In this document: positions 1-11,018 of the stretch, piece after piece
Numbering within the stretch: the first letter of the stretch is position 1
How the letters are laid out: every line of letters starts with the position of its first letter
Source: Brassica napus
Lineage: Eukaryota > Streptophyta > Magnoliopsida > Brassicales > Brassicaceae
Assembly: GCF_020379485.1 (NCBI RefSeq)
Contig: NC_063439.1
Span: 9,092,466-9,156,465 of the forward strand
Direction of reading: 5' to 3'
Length of the DNA stretch: 64,000 bases
Notes under the pieces: model-generated
What the model was told of the DNA's origin: nothing
The model's database searches: none
The model's input: only the letters and a program-made list of their open reading frames with translations
Translations under genes and position numbers: made by a program

Positions 1-1300
1 GAGTTCTTCCTTCTTATAAGAAAGAAAGCTTTGTCCTTTATTGCATTTTAGGTAGTAATCTAGTTTAAAAAAACATCTCAAAAACTGGTAGCACTTAGAT
101 TAAGCATGGTCTTGCATTCCCTTTGCTTTAGAATCACTCAGAACTGGTTTGACATCCTTTATACTACAACATTTGATTAGGAGCCTTGAAACTCCTATCA
201 TCACATAACCAACAAAAAGTATTTTATATGAAATTCAGGGAAAACATATCACTTGCTCAAAATCAATTAAAACATTAACATTATTTTTGTAGATAAATTA
301 ACGTCAATATATCTATAGTTTTTAGTTCCTCTCCATGTGTATTTATTTTTCTTCATTTTCAGCTCTACGAAATTTGGTGACATTATATAAGAAAAAAAAG
401 AAGTGTATGTTACTCTAAGTAAACAAAAACAATATCTCTATACAATTATAAAATCATATATCAAAATTAAGGAAAACCAACCTGAGATGGGAGTCCTTCT
501 CGTTTATTAGGAGGCCTTGTAAATCTTTAAGGTGAGCTTCGTACTTTCTTTTCTCGTATTATCACCACCACAACCAATAAACATTTTCAAGAAAATCGAA
601 AATTAATTTAGTTAATTTCAAAATTGGTTTTAACCTAGTTTATGTTTACCTTTTTTAGTCACAGACTGCTTATAAGTATGTCGCTTAGCCAAAATCCACA
701 GAGAAAAAGAAAAAAAAAGTAGGTTAGAAAAAAAAAAGTTTCATCAAAAAAATCAACATGACATAACTTAGGATTTGAGTATTGAATAGTTTAACGTATT
801 TAGTCTCACTAACCTGGATTTTAACCTTCATCTTCTAACTTTGAAAATATATTTTCTTAAAAGAGTATTGGTGTGATGCCTTGGCACAAAGACCATGCCG
901 ATCTCGATATATAACTGTTGACTTGACAATGTTGATACAATCATCAGAAGTCATCGATTTGTCTTGTTAGAAATTGAAATTTGATCACTCTCATATAGAG
1001 AGAGTCAATGGAGCAATTACATGTAGAGAAGAATTCATAGCATCGTAAGATAGAAAAAAGGTTAACGGTTTTAAAGATTGTGGGATCATGATGTTAGTGG
1101 GAGAAATAATAAAAAAAATTATTTTATATAGATTTTAATTTGGTACGGAAAATATATATGAATCAGTTATTTTAATAAACGAAACTGTTTTCTCTTAAAA
1201 ACCTTTTTCAGAATTTACATTTTAAAAAAAAAATTAAATCATATGCCATGTGTCAAAATTTTATTGGGCATGCGACTTGCGCTTTAGTATATAAGGGATA
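1..1300. other. AT-rich intergenic DNA, no gene recognised
   Basis: I see no convincing coding region, RNA gene or complete transposon here. The stretch is AT-rich with several A-runs, typical of a plant intergenic spacer. It lies downstream of the minus-strand O-methyltransferase remnant. Confidence 0.6.
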
Positions 1301-1304
1301 CATT

Positions 1305-1965
1305 GTATTTACAAAACTCAATAATTCAGCAATTATAAGCCTGACAAACAACTTTGCAATGGGTGAAGCCAGAAGCTGCAGCCAAAGCTTCAAACTCGGC
1401 TCGTGATCTTTCTTTTCCACCGGAACATTGGGTGAGCATCAACATATCCATATCAAAGGCAATATTTGCATTAATGTCCCCATTCTCAGCTTCATCTGGA
1501 GTGACTCGTTCTATGACAACAACTTTACCGTTGTCCGGTAGTGACTTCCAACAGTTCTTAAGAATTTTCACACATTCTTCGTCCGTCCAACCATGAAGTA
1601 TACGCTGTAAAACAAATATGATCCCATATGTAAGTACAAAATACAAATATACTCATGCATTTTTATGAAATATGAATGATAAGATAGTTGATGAACTTAC
1701 TTTCAAGATCATGGCATCTCCTTTTGGAACATCCACGAACATATCTCCCACGACATGTTCCACCCCAGGGTAAGAAGGTGCTTGTGCTAAGGCACAAGTC
1801 AGATCAAAGTTGATACCCTTAATATTTGGATACTTAGAAGTAACAACACCGAGTGTGTTTCCAACTCCTCCTCCAACATCAACCAACACATTCACATCTC
1901 TAAGCCTTGGTAAACTTCAAGAGCCCTCTTCACAACAGCAATTTAGTGTATTCCTGATGCATCTC
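1305..1965 (-). pseudogene. O-methyltransferase pseudogene (indole glucosinolate type), C-terminal half
   Basis: Remnant of a class II SAM-dependent O-methyltransferase, closest in my memory to the Arabidopsis IGMT1-4 group, which methylate hydroxy-indole glucosinolates in the cytosol. The SAM-binding motif [13 protein letters not shown] is encoded just below 1895, and the exon ends at 1701 with a good donor (AAA/GTAAGT). The last exon is 1326-1604 and starts RILHGWTDEE, which keeps the catalytic-type His but has Gly where Asp is usual. Lesions: the final conserved Trp codon is TGA (about 1326-1328), with the usual IIEFCK tail still readable beyond it. A frameshift sits near 1896-1905, between VYQGL and the SAM motif, and an in-frame stop lies further upstream. 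The N-terminal dimerisation half is absent. It is therefore a pseudogene, not a short gene. Family certain; exact orthologue inferred. Confidence 0.85.
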
Positions 1966-2080
1966 CGTTTCTCCTTTTATAGCTAAAGCTTAGATAATTT
2001 CATATAAATATATTATTGTTGGCATGCCGGTCCATCTTGGGCGCTGAATAGTCTATATATGAAGTACTCCAGAACTATAA

Positions 2081-2316
2081 GAGCATCTTTATTCCTAAAA
2101 TCCCATTTGGGGTTCTTATTTTTTTTATTTTTTTCATAAAAAAAATTTAAAAACTAACCAATCGCGGGCTGATATATGTCAGTGAGGTCCGCGAACAGTA
2201 CATGAACTCCAGCAAACTCGCCTCTTGCAGAAGAAGAGGAAGAGGTGGGTTTTAACAAAATTGTGGGACTCACCTCTTAAGAACCCATTTAAAAGGTGGA
2301 GAGGATAAAGATGCTC
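2081..2316. mobile_element. Harbinger-type (Tourist-like) MITE
   Basis: A 236-bp element with terminal inverted repeats GAGCATCTTTATTCC (left) and GAGCATCTTTATCC (right, inverted). It is flanked by the 3-bp target duplication TAA at 2078-2080 and 2317-2319. It has no coding capacity. The GAGCATCT terminus and TAA/TTA target site are those of PIF/Harbinger elements and match the autonomous-type elements immediately downstream. Confidence 0.88.
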
Positions 2317-2603
2317 TAAGGAACCACTTAGAGCATCTCCAAGAGCAACTTTATATTTGAGGTTTGCTGAACTTTATATTTGAGGTTTGGGGGTGACCTT
2401 CTCCAATGGTAAACCTTAAAAAAAACCTCAAATTTTTTATATTTTTACATTATAGTCCTTACTTTAGACAAGAATCAAATAAAAGCATAAAACTTTTATA
2501 ACAGCTAAAATCATACATCAAAAATATTATAAACAATAGTTATTAATAAACTATTACATTCTAATAGCATATATTACATATAAATAAAAGACTTAAAAAT
2601 ACA

Positions 2604-2860
2604 TTATTCATTATTATTATTATTCCCATAATGCTCCCATATATGATCAATTAGTGCATTTCGAAGCGATAAATGAGCTTTTTTTTTTTTTTTTTTTGTA
2701 GATTACGAGCCAAAAATTATTGAAACCGAGTATTTTCGTTAGTTGCTGTTTCAACTTGTAGCACTGGCACCGCTCTTGCATCTCTAATCGGTGCGTTGAT
2801 GTCCCGCTCGTCTTCAATTATCATGTTATGCATTATAATGCATGTTGTGATTATATCATG
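2604..2860 (-). pseudogene. Harbinger transposase C-terminal fragment (element A)
   Basis: Reads as the last ~85 residues of a plant Harbinger DDE transposase, aligning with the HDIMTACIIMHNMIIEDDRD region and tail of the copy in element B. One in-frame stop and a long A-run (T-run on +, about 2680-2697) disrupt it. Its tail ends in an IDHIWEHYG-type sequence and a stop at 2604-2606, which shows what the C-terminus of the frameshifted copy in element B looked like. It is cut off at the deletion join at 2860. Confidence 0.85.
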
Positions 2861-3771
2861 AGTTATTATGTCGAGTGTATCTAGAAATATCACAAGATCC
2901 TATTGGTAGTAATAATCAATCTCTAGGAAAGCTGTGGGAAAAAATCAAAAAGAGTTACAATGAAAAAAAGATGAGTGTTGGGAAATTAGAAGCAACCGAT
3001 CATTACAAGGTAGAATGAATACTATTCTTTGTGCTGTTAGAAATTTGAAGAGCTGCATAAGTCAAGTGGAGAATTTGAATCCAAGTGGTGCATCCGAATT
3101 TGACATTGTATGTATATTTATTTTTAGCTTCATTTATATATGATATTTATTTATTTTTAATGATTTTATCTTGCATGCAGATGGAAAAAGGCAAGAAATT
3201 ATTGGTACAAGATCCAAAACTGAAGGATATCCCAAAGTTTACCGACAACTTCAATTTTGGTATTCCAAACACTCTTCAGAGCAACGTCGTCGGTTCTTCA
3301 ACATCACAATCTCCGGGATTGTTTTCATTTTCAATCAACTTAAGTAGTGATGATGGTGGGTCAAATTCATCACAACGACCAATTAGATCAAAGAAAGCAA
3401 AACTCAAAAGGAAAATCTCGGAAGGTAAAAATTCTTCAGTTGACACTTTGGTTTCATCAAATGAACAAGTCCTTGATTTCTTAAAAGAAAGTGCATCAGC
3501 TAGGGATAAGAATTATGAAATTGTTCAGTTACGTATGCAACACCAAGCAAAAAAACTAGCCCTTAAGGAAATGCATGAAGAGAATAAAATGTTGTTAACA
3601 AACCTAGAATCTATCAGTGATCATACTACTCGTGAGTTTATCCGATCTGAGCAAGAAAGAATTATAAAGAAAAGAACTCAAGAACAACAACAACCTTCGA
3701 ATGCACCAACCTTTTATGGCCAATATTTTAGTGATATTGGAGGTTCTGAATCAAGTTTACCGGATTATTAG
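2861..3771 (+). pseudogene. Harbinger ORF1 (Myb/trihelix-like plus NAM-associated domain), 5'-truncated and frameshifted
   Basis: Companion DNA-binding protein gene of PIF/Harbinger elements; plant annotation often mislabels such genes as 'glutathione S-transferase T3-like'. Exon 1 starts mid-gene at the deletion join (ELLCRVYLEISQDPIG) and ends at 3107 (GACATT/GTATGT). Exon 2 is 3181-3771 (MEKGKKLLVQDPKLKD ... SSLPDY) and is fully open. It includes the lysine-rich, coiled segment and the REFIRSEQERIIKKRTQ motif typical of this family. Exon 1 carries a +2-nt frameshift near 2968-2972 compared with the copy in element B, and has no start codon. Nonfunctional as a full protein. Confidence 0.82.
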
Positions 3772-4560
3772 TATAATTTTAATATTTATTTTGCTTATGT
3801 AATTTTATTTTATGCATGTTTACCTTGTTGTATTTTGTATTAACTTGTTGATGTAATATTGTCTTGTGTAATAGTTGTTTAATATTACTAAAAGATTATG
3901 CTTGTTTATTATTTAAACATTTATATATTTATTTAAATTTATATGTAAAAGTTAAATTTATAAAAACATATATAAATATATAAAATATATAAAACTGTAT
4001 GGACTAAAATGATAAACAAGAAAGTTATCAAGACTTTTTAAAAGGCATATAAGTACATGGACTATATGAAACCCAAATCTAAGGTTTTGTACAGTGAAAC
4101 CTCAAATATAAGGTTTCACTGTACAAAACCTTATAATTTGAGGATTTGAAGTTGCTCTTAGAACATCTCGAAAAGCCCCCTTAAAACTTTAAGTGTAAGG
4201 TTTTATACACTCCAAAAGCAATCTTAAAACTTTAAATTTTAAGGTTTTGTACAGTGAAACCTCAAATATAAAGTTTCACTGTACAAAACCTTATATTTAA
4301 GGTTCCTTATTTTTTCAGTCCTTGTATTTGTGTACTTTTTAAATAAAGCTAATAACTTTCTTGTCTGATCAGTTTAGTCCTTTTTAATATCAAAATATTT
4401 AGTTAACACTAATAAATATTATACAAAGATAATAAACAGCAAACAAATACAAAATACAAGAAACTGAAAATAGAATATTACACAAAATAAAATATTTCAC
4501 AAAATAAAATATTACATAAATTAAAATATTACATAAGTAAACATCACAACAACATTAATA

Positions 4561-5552
4561 TTAAGGTAAATTTGATCCTGGACTTCCAATATCACCAAAA
4601 TATTTTCCATAAATCTCTGGTGCAACTGGAGGTTGTTGTTGCTTTTGAGTTCTTTTCTTGATGATTCTTTCTTGTTCAGATCGAATGAACTCACGAGTAG
4701 TAGAAATAGCAATAGAATCTAGACTTGTTAACAATATCTTATTTTCTTCTTGCATTTCTTTAAGTGCTAATTTTTTTGCTTGGTTTTGCACACGTAATTG
4801 AGCCATTTCAAAACCTTTATCCCTACTTGATGTACTTTCTTTTAAGAAATTAAGTAGTTTTTCATTTGATGAAACCAAATTGTCAACAGATGAACTATTA
4901 CCTTCAGCAAGCTTCCTCTTGAGTTTTGCTTTTTTTGATCCAATCGGACGTTGTGATGAATTCGATCTTCCATCATCACTACTTAAATTGATTGAAAATG
5001 AAGACACTCCTGGAGATTTTGATGTAGGAGAGCCGCTGATATTGATCTCAGTATTAGGAGTGTCTTGAATACCAATATTGACATTATCGGTAAATTTTGG
5101 AATATCTTTCATCAAAAGCCAAACATGATCAAACTTGAAACCATTTTTTAGTTTTGGATCTTGTATTAACAATTTCTTAGCTTTTTCCATCTGCATAAAA
5201 TATGAAATCTTAAGAAATACATATACACAATCATATATGTATAATAGAAAATAAATGTACTTACAATGTCAAATTCAGATGCCCCACTTGGATGCAAATT
5301 CTCTACTTGGATAATGCAGCTCTTCAAATTTCGAATGGCATAAAGAATGGTAGTCATCCTACCTTGTAAAGATCTGCTGCTTCTTATTTCCCAACACTCT
5401 TTTTTTTCATTGTAACTATTTTCTATTTTTTCCCATAATTTTCCTTGAGATTGGTTATTGCTGCCAATAGGATCTTGGGATATTTCTAGATAGACACGAC
5501 ATAACAACTCATCTTCATGTTGGTTGAATGATGAGCCTCTACTTCTTTCCAT
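4561..5552 (-). CDS. Harbinger ORF1 protein (Myb/trihelix-like DNA-binding accessory factor)
   Basis: Two exons: 5552-5265 (96 codons) and 5190-4561, joined by a 74-bp intron with GTAAGT donor and TTTATGCAG acceptor. The product is about 305 residues with no stop or frameshift. The N-terminal half (about residues 10-90: FNQHEDELLCRVYLEISQDP ... LWEKIENSYNEKKECWEIRS) is the Myb/trihelix-like domain. The C-terminal half is the NAM-associated domain with the lysine-rich stretch RPIGSKKAKLKRK and helix REFIRSEQERIIKKR. In rice PIF/Pong-type elements ORF1 is needed with the transposase for transposition, in the nucleus. This copy is open while its transposase partner carries several stops. Expression unknown. 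Confidence 0.85.
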
Positions 5553-5998
5553 ATTTTTATGAAAGGTTATTGGATGTGATTTTTCATTGTGTAGAACATA
5601 TTATTTATACAAAAAAATAGATGAATAAAATTCAAATGAATGGACATGGTTTAATTTTACAGATTTTCTTATCTACATGTGAATGATGGATAGGATAAGA
5701 TTTTGATCCAAGGGATAGTGAGCTATAAAATACATTGAATGGTGTTGGTTGAAATTTTAAGATTTTCTTATCTTCTCTTATCTCTAATATATTGGATAAG
5801 TCTGACATCTTGAATATAATTTTAAATAGTAAAGATTCTTATCTTGTTACGTTGGATAAGTGAAATAGGCATATAGAATCCAATGAATGGTTTAGCTTAA
5901 ATATTTAAGATTTTCTTGTCTTTTAGAATAGTAAAATTTATATCTATAAAAATACACATATACATGTTAGACAAACATCAAAATACTAACACTTAAAA

Positions 5999-7364
5999 AT
6001 GAATTTTGATATTGGGGGTTCATCTTCTTTTATAATTTCATCTTCTTCCTCTTCTTCAGACTCATCTGAGTTGGATGACTGGTTATAAGATCAAAATGCA
6101 GCAATAGAAAGAGAGCAACAAATTGCAGTCAATTTTTGTGTGAACAACAATCGTGTTATTCACAAACTCACTCAAGAAAACGATCATGTCAGTCACCGGG
6201 GCTCTATTTATGGTCATGCCGTCATACACCGTGATAGAGAAAATGCACACCGTAATCTGTTCAGTGATTACTTTTCGGAGAATCCTCTATATGACGAGAG
6301 AGATTTCAACCGCCGGTTTCGAATGTCAAAAAGGTTGTTTCTTCACATTGTTGAGGCTGTTAAACAACATGACAACTACTTCACTCAGCGACACATTGCA
6401 TCTGGTAGAATGGGTTTATCAACCTTGCAAAAAGTGACAGCCGGTTTTCGGATCTTGGTGTATGGTATGCCTGCTGATGCGACATATGAGTACATCAAAA
6501 TAGGGGAGTCTACAACAATTGAATGCATGAAGAGATTTTGTCGCGCAATTATAAAAGTATTTTCGGAGCTGTATCTCAGATCACCAACACCATAAGATCT
6601 TTCCAGGCTTCTCAACATCGGCCAACAATGTGGATTTTCCGGAATGCTAGGAAGTCTAGATTGTATGCATTGGAAGTGGAAAAATTGCCCAACCGCATGG
6701 GCTGGACAATTTGCTGGTCGTAGCGGATCACCCACGATCATTCTTGAAGCTGTCGCTGATTATGATTTGTGGATATGACATGCCTACTTTGGTATGCTGG
6801 GTAGCAACAACGACATTAACGTCTTGTAGTCATCTAATTTGTTTTCAAAGCTTGCTCAAGTTACCGGTCCTCCAGCTAATTATATTATTCAAGGAAGAGA
6901 GTATAATATGGGTTACTATTTAGCTGATGAAATTTATCCAAAGTGGTCAATTATTGTTCAAACCATTAGTGATCCCCAAGGTCCAAAGAAAAAATTGTTT
7001 GCAGCAAGACAAGAAGCATGCCGAAAAGATGTTGAACGTGCATTTGGAGTTCTACAATCTAAGTTTGCTATTATAAAAGGACAGTGTCGTTACTGGAAAA
7101 AAGAGGTATTGCATGATATAATGACAGCATGCATTATCATGCATAACATGATTATTGAAGATGATCGTGATATCAACGCACCAATTAGAGATGCAAGATC
7201 GGCGCCAGTGACACAAGCTGAAATGGAAATAAACGAGAATGCTCGTTTTCAAAACTTTTTAGCTCGTAATCTTCAAATAAAAAATAAAAAAGGCTCATTT
7301 ATCACTTCGAAATACTTTAATTGATCATATATGGGATCATTATGGAGGTAATTATAATGAATAA
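5999..7364 (+). pseudogene. Harbinger DDE transposase pseudogene (element B)
   Basis: Single-exon plant Harbinger transposase (DDE_4 / Plant_tran type). The frame is continuous from the ATG at 5999-6001 to 7324 (about 441 codons) but carries four nonsense codons: TAA 6086-6088, TAA 6593-6595, TGA 6776-6778 and TAG 6827-6829. A one-base shift in the A-run before 7290 also replaces the normal C-terminus, which would end at 7362-7364. Recognisable motifs: serine-rich start, FNRRFRMSKRLFLHIVE, GSLDCMHWKWKNCPTAW (first catalytic Asp), GSNNDINVL (second Asp) and CRKDVERAFGVLQSKFAI (Glu). The catalytic triad is preserved, so decay seems recent and by point mutation. It cannot make a full transposase. 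Confidence 0.93.
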
Positions 7365-7694
7365 ATATGTAATATATTTATTTGTATGCAATGTTTAATT
7401 ATAATATAATATTTTAAAATTAATTTGTCTTTATAATAATTTTGTTGGATATTTTATAGCTATTGTAAAATATGTATGCTTCTAGTTAAGTTTTTTTTTT
7501 AAATATAAGGACTATTATGTTAAATAGAAAAGTTTTAAAGGTTATTATAAAGTTTTGGTTTTGGAGAGAAACACCCTCAAACTTTATTTTTGAGGTTTTG
7601 CCAAACCTTAAAATAAGAGAGCTTTTAGAGATGCTCTTAAAGTACATAAAACCTTATATTTGAGATTTTAAAGTTGCTCTTGGAGATGCTTTTA

Positions 7695-9027
7695 TGGCTT
7701 CTGAAATCTTGTCCAAGTGAGTGAATTTAGTCAAAGTTCAAAACATAGACTTAATCTAATTTCATTACTATATCCTTGTGTTCCGAGTCCACAAACCATT
7801 TATACAAAAAGATCAACGATAATCATTTTTATTTATAACTACGATAATCATATTCTTGTTTATGTATTTATTCAGTTTGATCGATATGGATACATTATCA
7901 ACAAATTATAATACTACAACGGTGCATAGCAACCACTTGTCTACAACGGTATTATATCTTCAGATTTTCTATCAGCTACCGTTTTAAAAATTGTTTCTAA
8001 CCTTTCAGATATATCAATTAATTAATTAATCCAAAAAAAAATTCATCGGAAGATCAAAAGATAAAACTTCTCATTTTCGTGCCTCTCATAAGCTTTGAGT
8101 TTTGAGTGAAATAAATATTTGATATAGAGAACCGGGATGTATTTTTTTGCAAATGTTTTGTTACCCTCATTATTTTCATATAAAGGTTTTTGTTAGGAGG
8201 ATGTTTCTTCCTGGATGTGTCCATTATTCATGGCATAGCCGAAATTTACCCAAAGAAAGAGTACTTAAATAAATGTGATAAGGTTCTCAAATTACATTGA
8301 AGAATTATCAACTTAAATAGTTTATTTATTTATTTTAGGATATAATATCGTTTAATGAATTTTCACTGAACTTATTTTCCAGAGTAAATTCATTAAAGCA
8401 ATAAATCTGCACAAATTCAAAAAAAAAATCAGTTGAAAGTCATAAGAATATTTGTTACACCCTAAGTATGAGTAGAACTTTCTACTCGGCTTGTAGATAA
8501 TACGTTTAACGAAAGAAATGATTGTTTCATCTCCAAAACAAATCCCAAAAACTTATCATTCCAATCAAAAAGGCAAAATGCTATGGAATAGTTTTAGAAG
8601 AGCTTGTGATAGAAAAGACACATAACCGCATTTCAGAAGAGTTTCAGCTGAACAGACTTCTTAGTTTTTAACTCCACTTTGCTATTCTATGAATAGTATA
8701 TCTGTAACAAACATAATGACAAAGATAGGATTAAACACTATCCCAGACACAAGAACAGGAAAATCAGTGTTCTAACTTAAAAACCCAATCAGTGATTAAA
8801 TTCGAACCAGATCAAGCCTAGATACTCGAATAGAGAAGAAACAGTAAACCACTGACAAAAATTGACTAACCCACTTCAGTGACTTCATATATATATACGA
8901 ATAGGAAAATTGTTTGTGATTTGTCTGGGTTTATGGTTTTGATGTGGAGAAAAATCAATTTTGATGAATACTAGAGAAGAAAAAGACAAGTCAAAATAGG
9001 GTAAGCACGAGGCGGCGTATTCGGCTC
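7695..9027. other. Intergenic DNA, no gene recognised
   Basis: AT-rich sequence between the Harbinger nest and the next MITE. Small open frames (for example 7717-7911) have no recognisable domains and the base composition of non-coding DNA. I see no RNA gene or complete transposon. Confidence 0.55.
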
Positions 9028-9030
9028 TTA

Positions 9031-9225
9031 GAGCATCTCCAATGTACATCTCTATATTTTCCTTTAAAATAGAGATTTCTATTATAGAGGTTAAAATGTT
9101 CCAATGTATGTCTCTATAATAAAGTTCCTCTATAGAGGAAAATTACTTTTTGCCTCTATATTTAAAGGTGAAAATAACATATCTCTATATTTTCCTCTAT
9201 AAATAGAGGTGGGTTGGAAATGGTC
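9031..9225. mobile_element. Harbinger-type MITE
   Basis: About 195 bp with ends GAGCATCTCCAATG and, inverted, GACCATTTCCAA. The left flank is TTA (9028-9030) and the right flank TCA (9226-9228), a one-base-decayed target duplication. The interior is largely self-complementary (CTCTATATTTTCCTCTAT and its inverse), so transcripts could fold into a long hairpin. Confidence 0.72.
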
Positions 9226-9539
9226 TCAGACTCACAAAGTTAGAGTTGTCGGAGATTAAAATAGAGAATCCCAGACATGGCTGAAAGTCGTCGGAAAACA
9301 TGGAGATACAAAAAGTCAGCTTCCTTGTATTCAACCCTTCGCTTCCCTTCTCCATTAATTTGATTTATATTAAATGAGTCAACTCGGTAACCGGAGGCTG
9401 CTACAGAGGCTTCACCTTGTTTCTGGGTTTGAGGAATATGATTTGAGGCTACGAGAAAAAGAAAGAAAAGAAAAAGTGAGTGAGGAATATGTCTTCTTGG
9501 GAAAGGGTTTATCCTAGTGTGATCTTATCTTCTCCGAAC

Positions 9540-9795
9540 ATGGTTTCTATACCGACTCTTCTATGGTATCTTGAAGCCTTTTCCTAATATCGGTCGGTTA
9601 ATCTTGCTTGTTTCAGTTTTGATATTAGTTTGGTTATTAGTTGCCTTGATTGGGCTGTTGTTTCCAGGGATATATAGTTGTTCCGCTGGCTTAGTTTCCG
9701 GGGATGTACGGTTGTTCCGCCGGCTCTGTTTCCCTAGTATGGGTTCTTGTTAAACGTTGTTTCATGAATAATATAATTTCAGATGGGAAAAAAAG
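9540..9795 (+). mobile_element. Probable LINE 3' end fragment
   Basis: The sequence ends in the pattern TAATATAATTTCAGATGGG followed by a short A-run (9789-9795), as in 3' ends of plant LINEs. A roughly 34-bp unit containing GTTGTTCCGC[T/C]GGC is tandemly duplicated at about 9667-9732. No reverse transcriptase domain is present, and I could not find a convincing target duplication. Confidence 0.4.
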
Positions 9796-9940
9796 AGAGA
9801 TCTAAACTGAAAAATGGAAAACAGTTGTTGTGAGTAAATGGTATAACTTTGGTTACTCTAACAGTTACTCTAGTTAATTTAGTTGGACTTTTTCACGGAG
9901 TTTGGTTGGGGAAAGTGTCTCAGTAGACATAAGTGACCTA

Positions 9941-10978
9941 TCAATACCATTAAAACAAGATCATTCACTTAATGAAAATTACAGTTTTCTCAAAAATAAC
10001 CTTAATTTTATAAAGGATTAATAAAATTCATTAATGGTATTTAATTCTTTTGGTTTTAAGCCTACAAATACACCTAAATAGATCTATTAATAATAAGCCT
10101 ATATATATTTAAAAGATATATTAACTTTAAATTTAATATAAGTATAAATATATTATGAACTATAAATAAATTAACAAACATGAAAATATCATTTTCTTAA
10201 ATATATGTATCAATATTCAAAATAGATCATTTGAATATTATACAGATTTTCAATGCAAACCAAATCATATATCCTACACCATATATCATATACATAGTTG
10301 AATATCATTTTCCATGTATAATGTCATTTTATACATAATATTAATATGACAATTACGAGTGTTCAAGAATATTTTAAAAATTATATTAAAATAAATTTTT
10401 AAATCTAAAATAAAAACATAAACTTATAATAGGGTATTAATAACGAAAATAAACTAAAATTGTCATATCAATAAGTTTTTTATTATCATTTTTTATATGG
10501 ATAATATAATAAAATTTCATCAAATTCTGAAGAATCTCTAACTTATGTAATATTAAAAAATATATGAGTAATTTAATCAATTTATTTAAAAAATACTATC
10601 ATATATTTGTGTTTTATCGGATCAACGGTATCAGATTGAAGGTTAATAGTGAGTTTTTGGGTTTTTACCGGGTTATTTTTAATTAACGAATTTATCTTTA
10701 AATCTGAACCAGATTATATACAATGTATCGGGTCTATACGTTCAACCATGAATCTATGTCGGATATGAAAACAAATCTTAAAACTCAAACATTATTATAG
10801 AACAACTACCATATTTCAAAAAAAATCCATATTTTGAAAAGAAAAAAAAAACAAATGATAAAAACCTAAAAACTCAAGTTCGAAACAAAAATAATGGTAG
10901 TTTGTAAATCAGTTTTTGATCAATAAATGAAAGAAAAAAAAACAAATCCGCGTTTTTTATGCCCGGGTCAAAATCTAG
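9941..10978 (+). mobile_element. Non-autonomous Helitron
   Basis: Starts TCAATACCATTAAAACAAG, a Brassicaceae Helitron 5' end, and ends GGGTCAAAATCTAG at 10978. The insertion lies between A (9940) and T (10979), as required for Helitrons. The body is AT-rich and noncoding. Part of it (about 10375-10500) is similar to 17785-17880 in another Helitron in this window, so they belong to the same family. The 3' hairpin is weak here (CCGCG...CCCGGG region, 10958-10967). Confidence 0.72.
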
Positions 10979-11018
10979 TTATGTTATTAAAAGTCAATAT
11001 GTGTCTTACGCTGTAATA

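Larger units (their letters stand above)
4161..7636. mobile_element. PIF/Harbinger element B (near full length, nested in element A)
   Basis: A 3,476-bp element with termini GAACATCTCGAAAAGCCCCC at 4161 and its inverted partner GAGCATCTCTAAAAGCTCTC ending at 7636. It is flanked by TTA on both sides (4158-4160, 7637-7639). It carries the two canonical Harbinger genes in divergent arrangement: ORF1 on the minus strand (4561-5552) and transposase on the plus strand (5999-7364). Subterminal blocks include AAGGTTTTGTACAGTGAAAC and its inverted copy at 4240-4295; the same block is present near the right end of element A. It inserted into the subterminal region of element A in the opposite orientation. 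Confidence 0.9.
2331..7691. mobile_element. PIF/Harbinger element A (internally deleted, interrupted by element B)
   Basis: The left terminus GAGCATCTCCAAGAGCAAC starts at 2331 after TTA (2328-2330). The right terminus GTTGCTCTTGGAGATGCTT ends at 7691 before TTA (7692-7694). Without the inserted element B (4161-7636 plus one 3-bp target duplication) it is about 1.88 kb. It carries the 3' end of the transposase gene on the minus strand (2604-2860) fused directly to the ORF1 gene on the plus strand (from 2861). The middle containing both 5' ends is missing. The join lies at about 2858-2860, where the two parent sequences share ATG. Seen: both termini, target duplication and join. Inferred: loss by microhomology-mediated gap repair. 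Confidence 0.88.
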
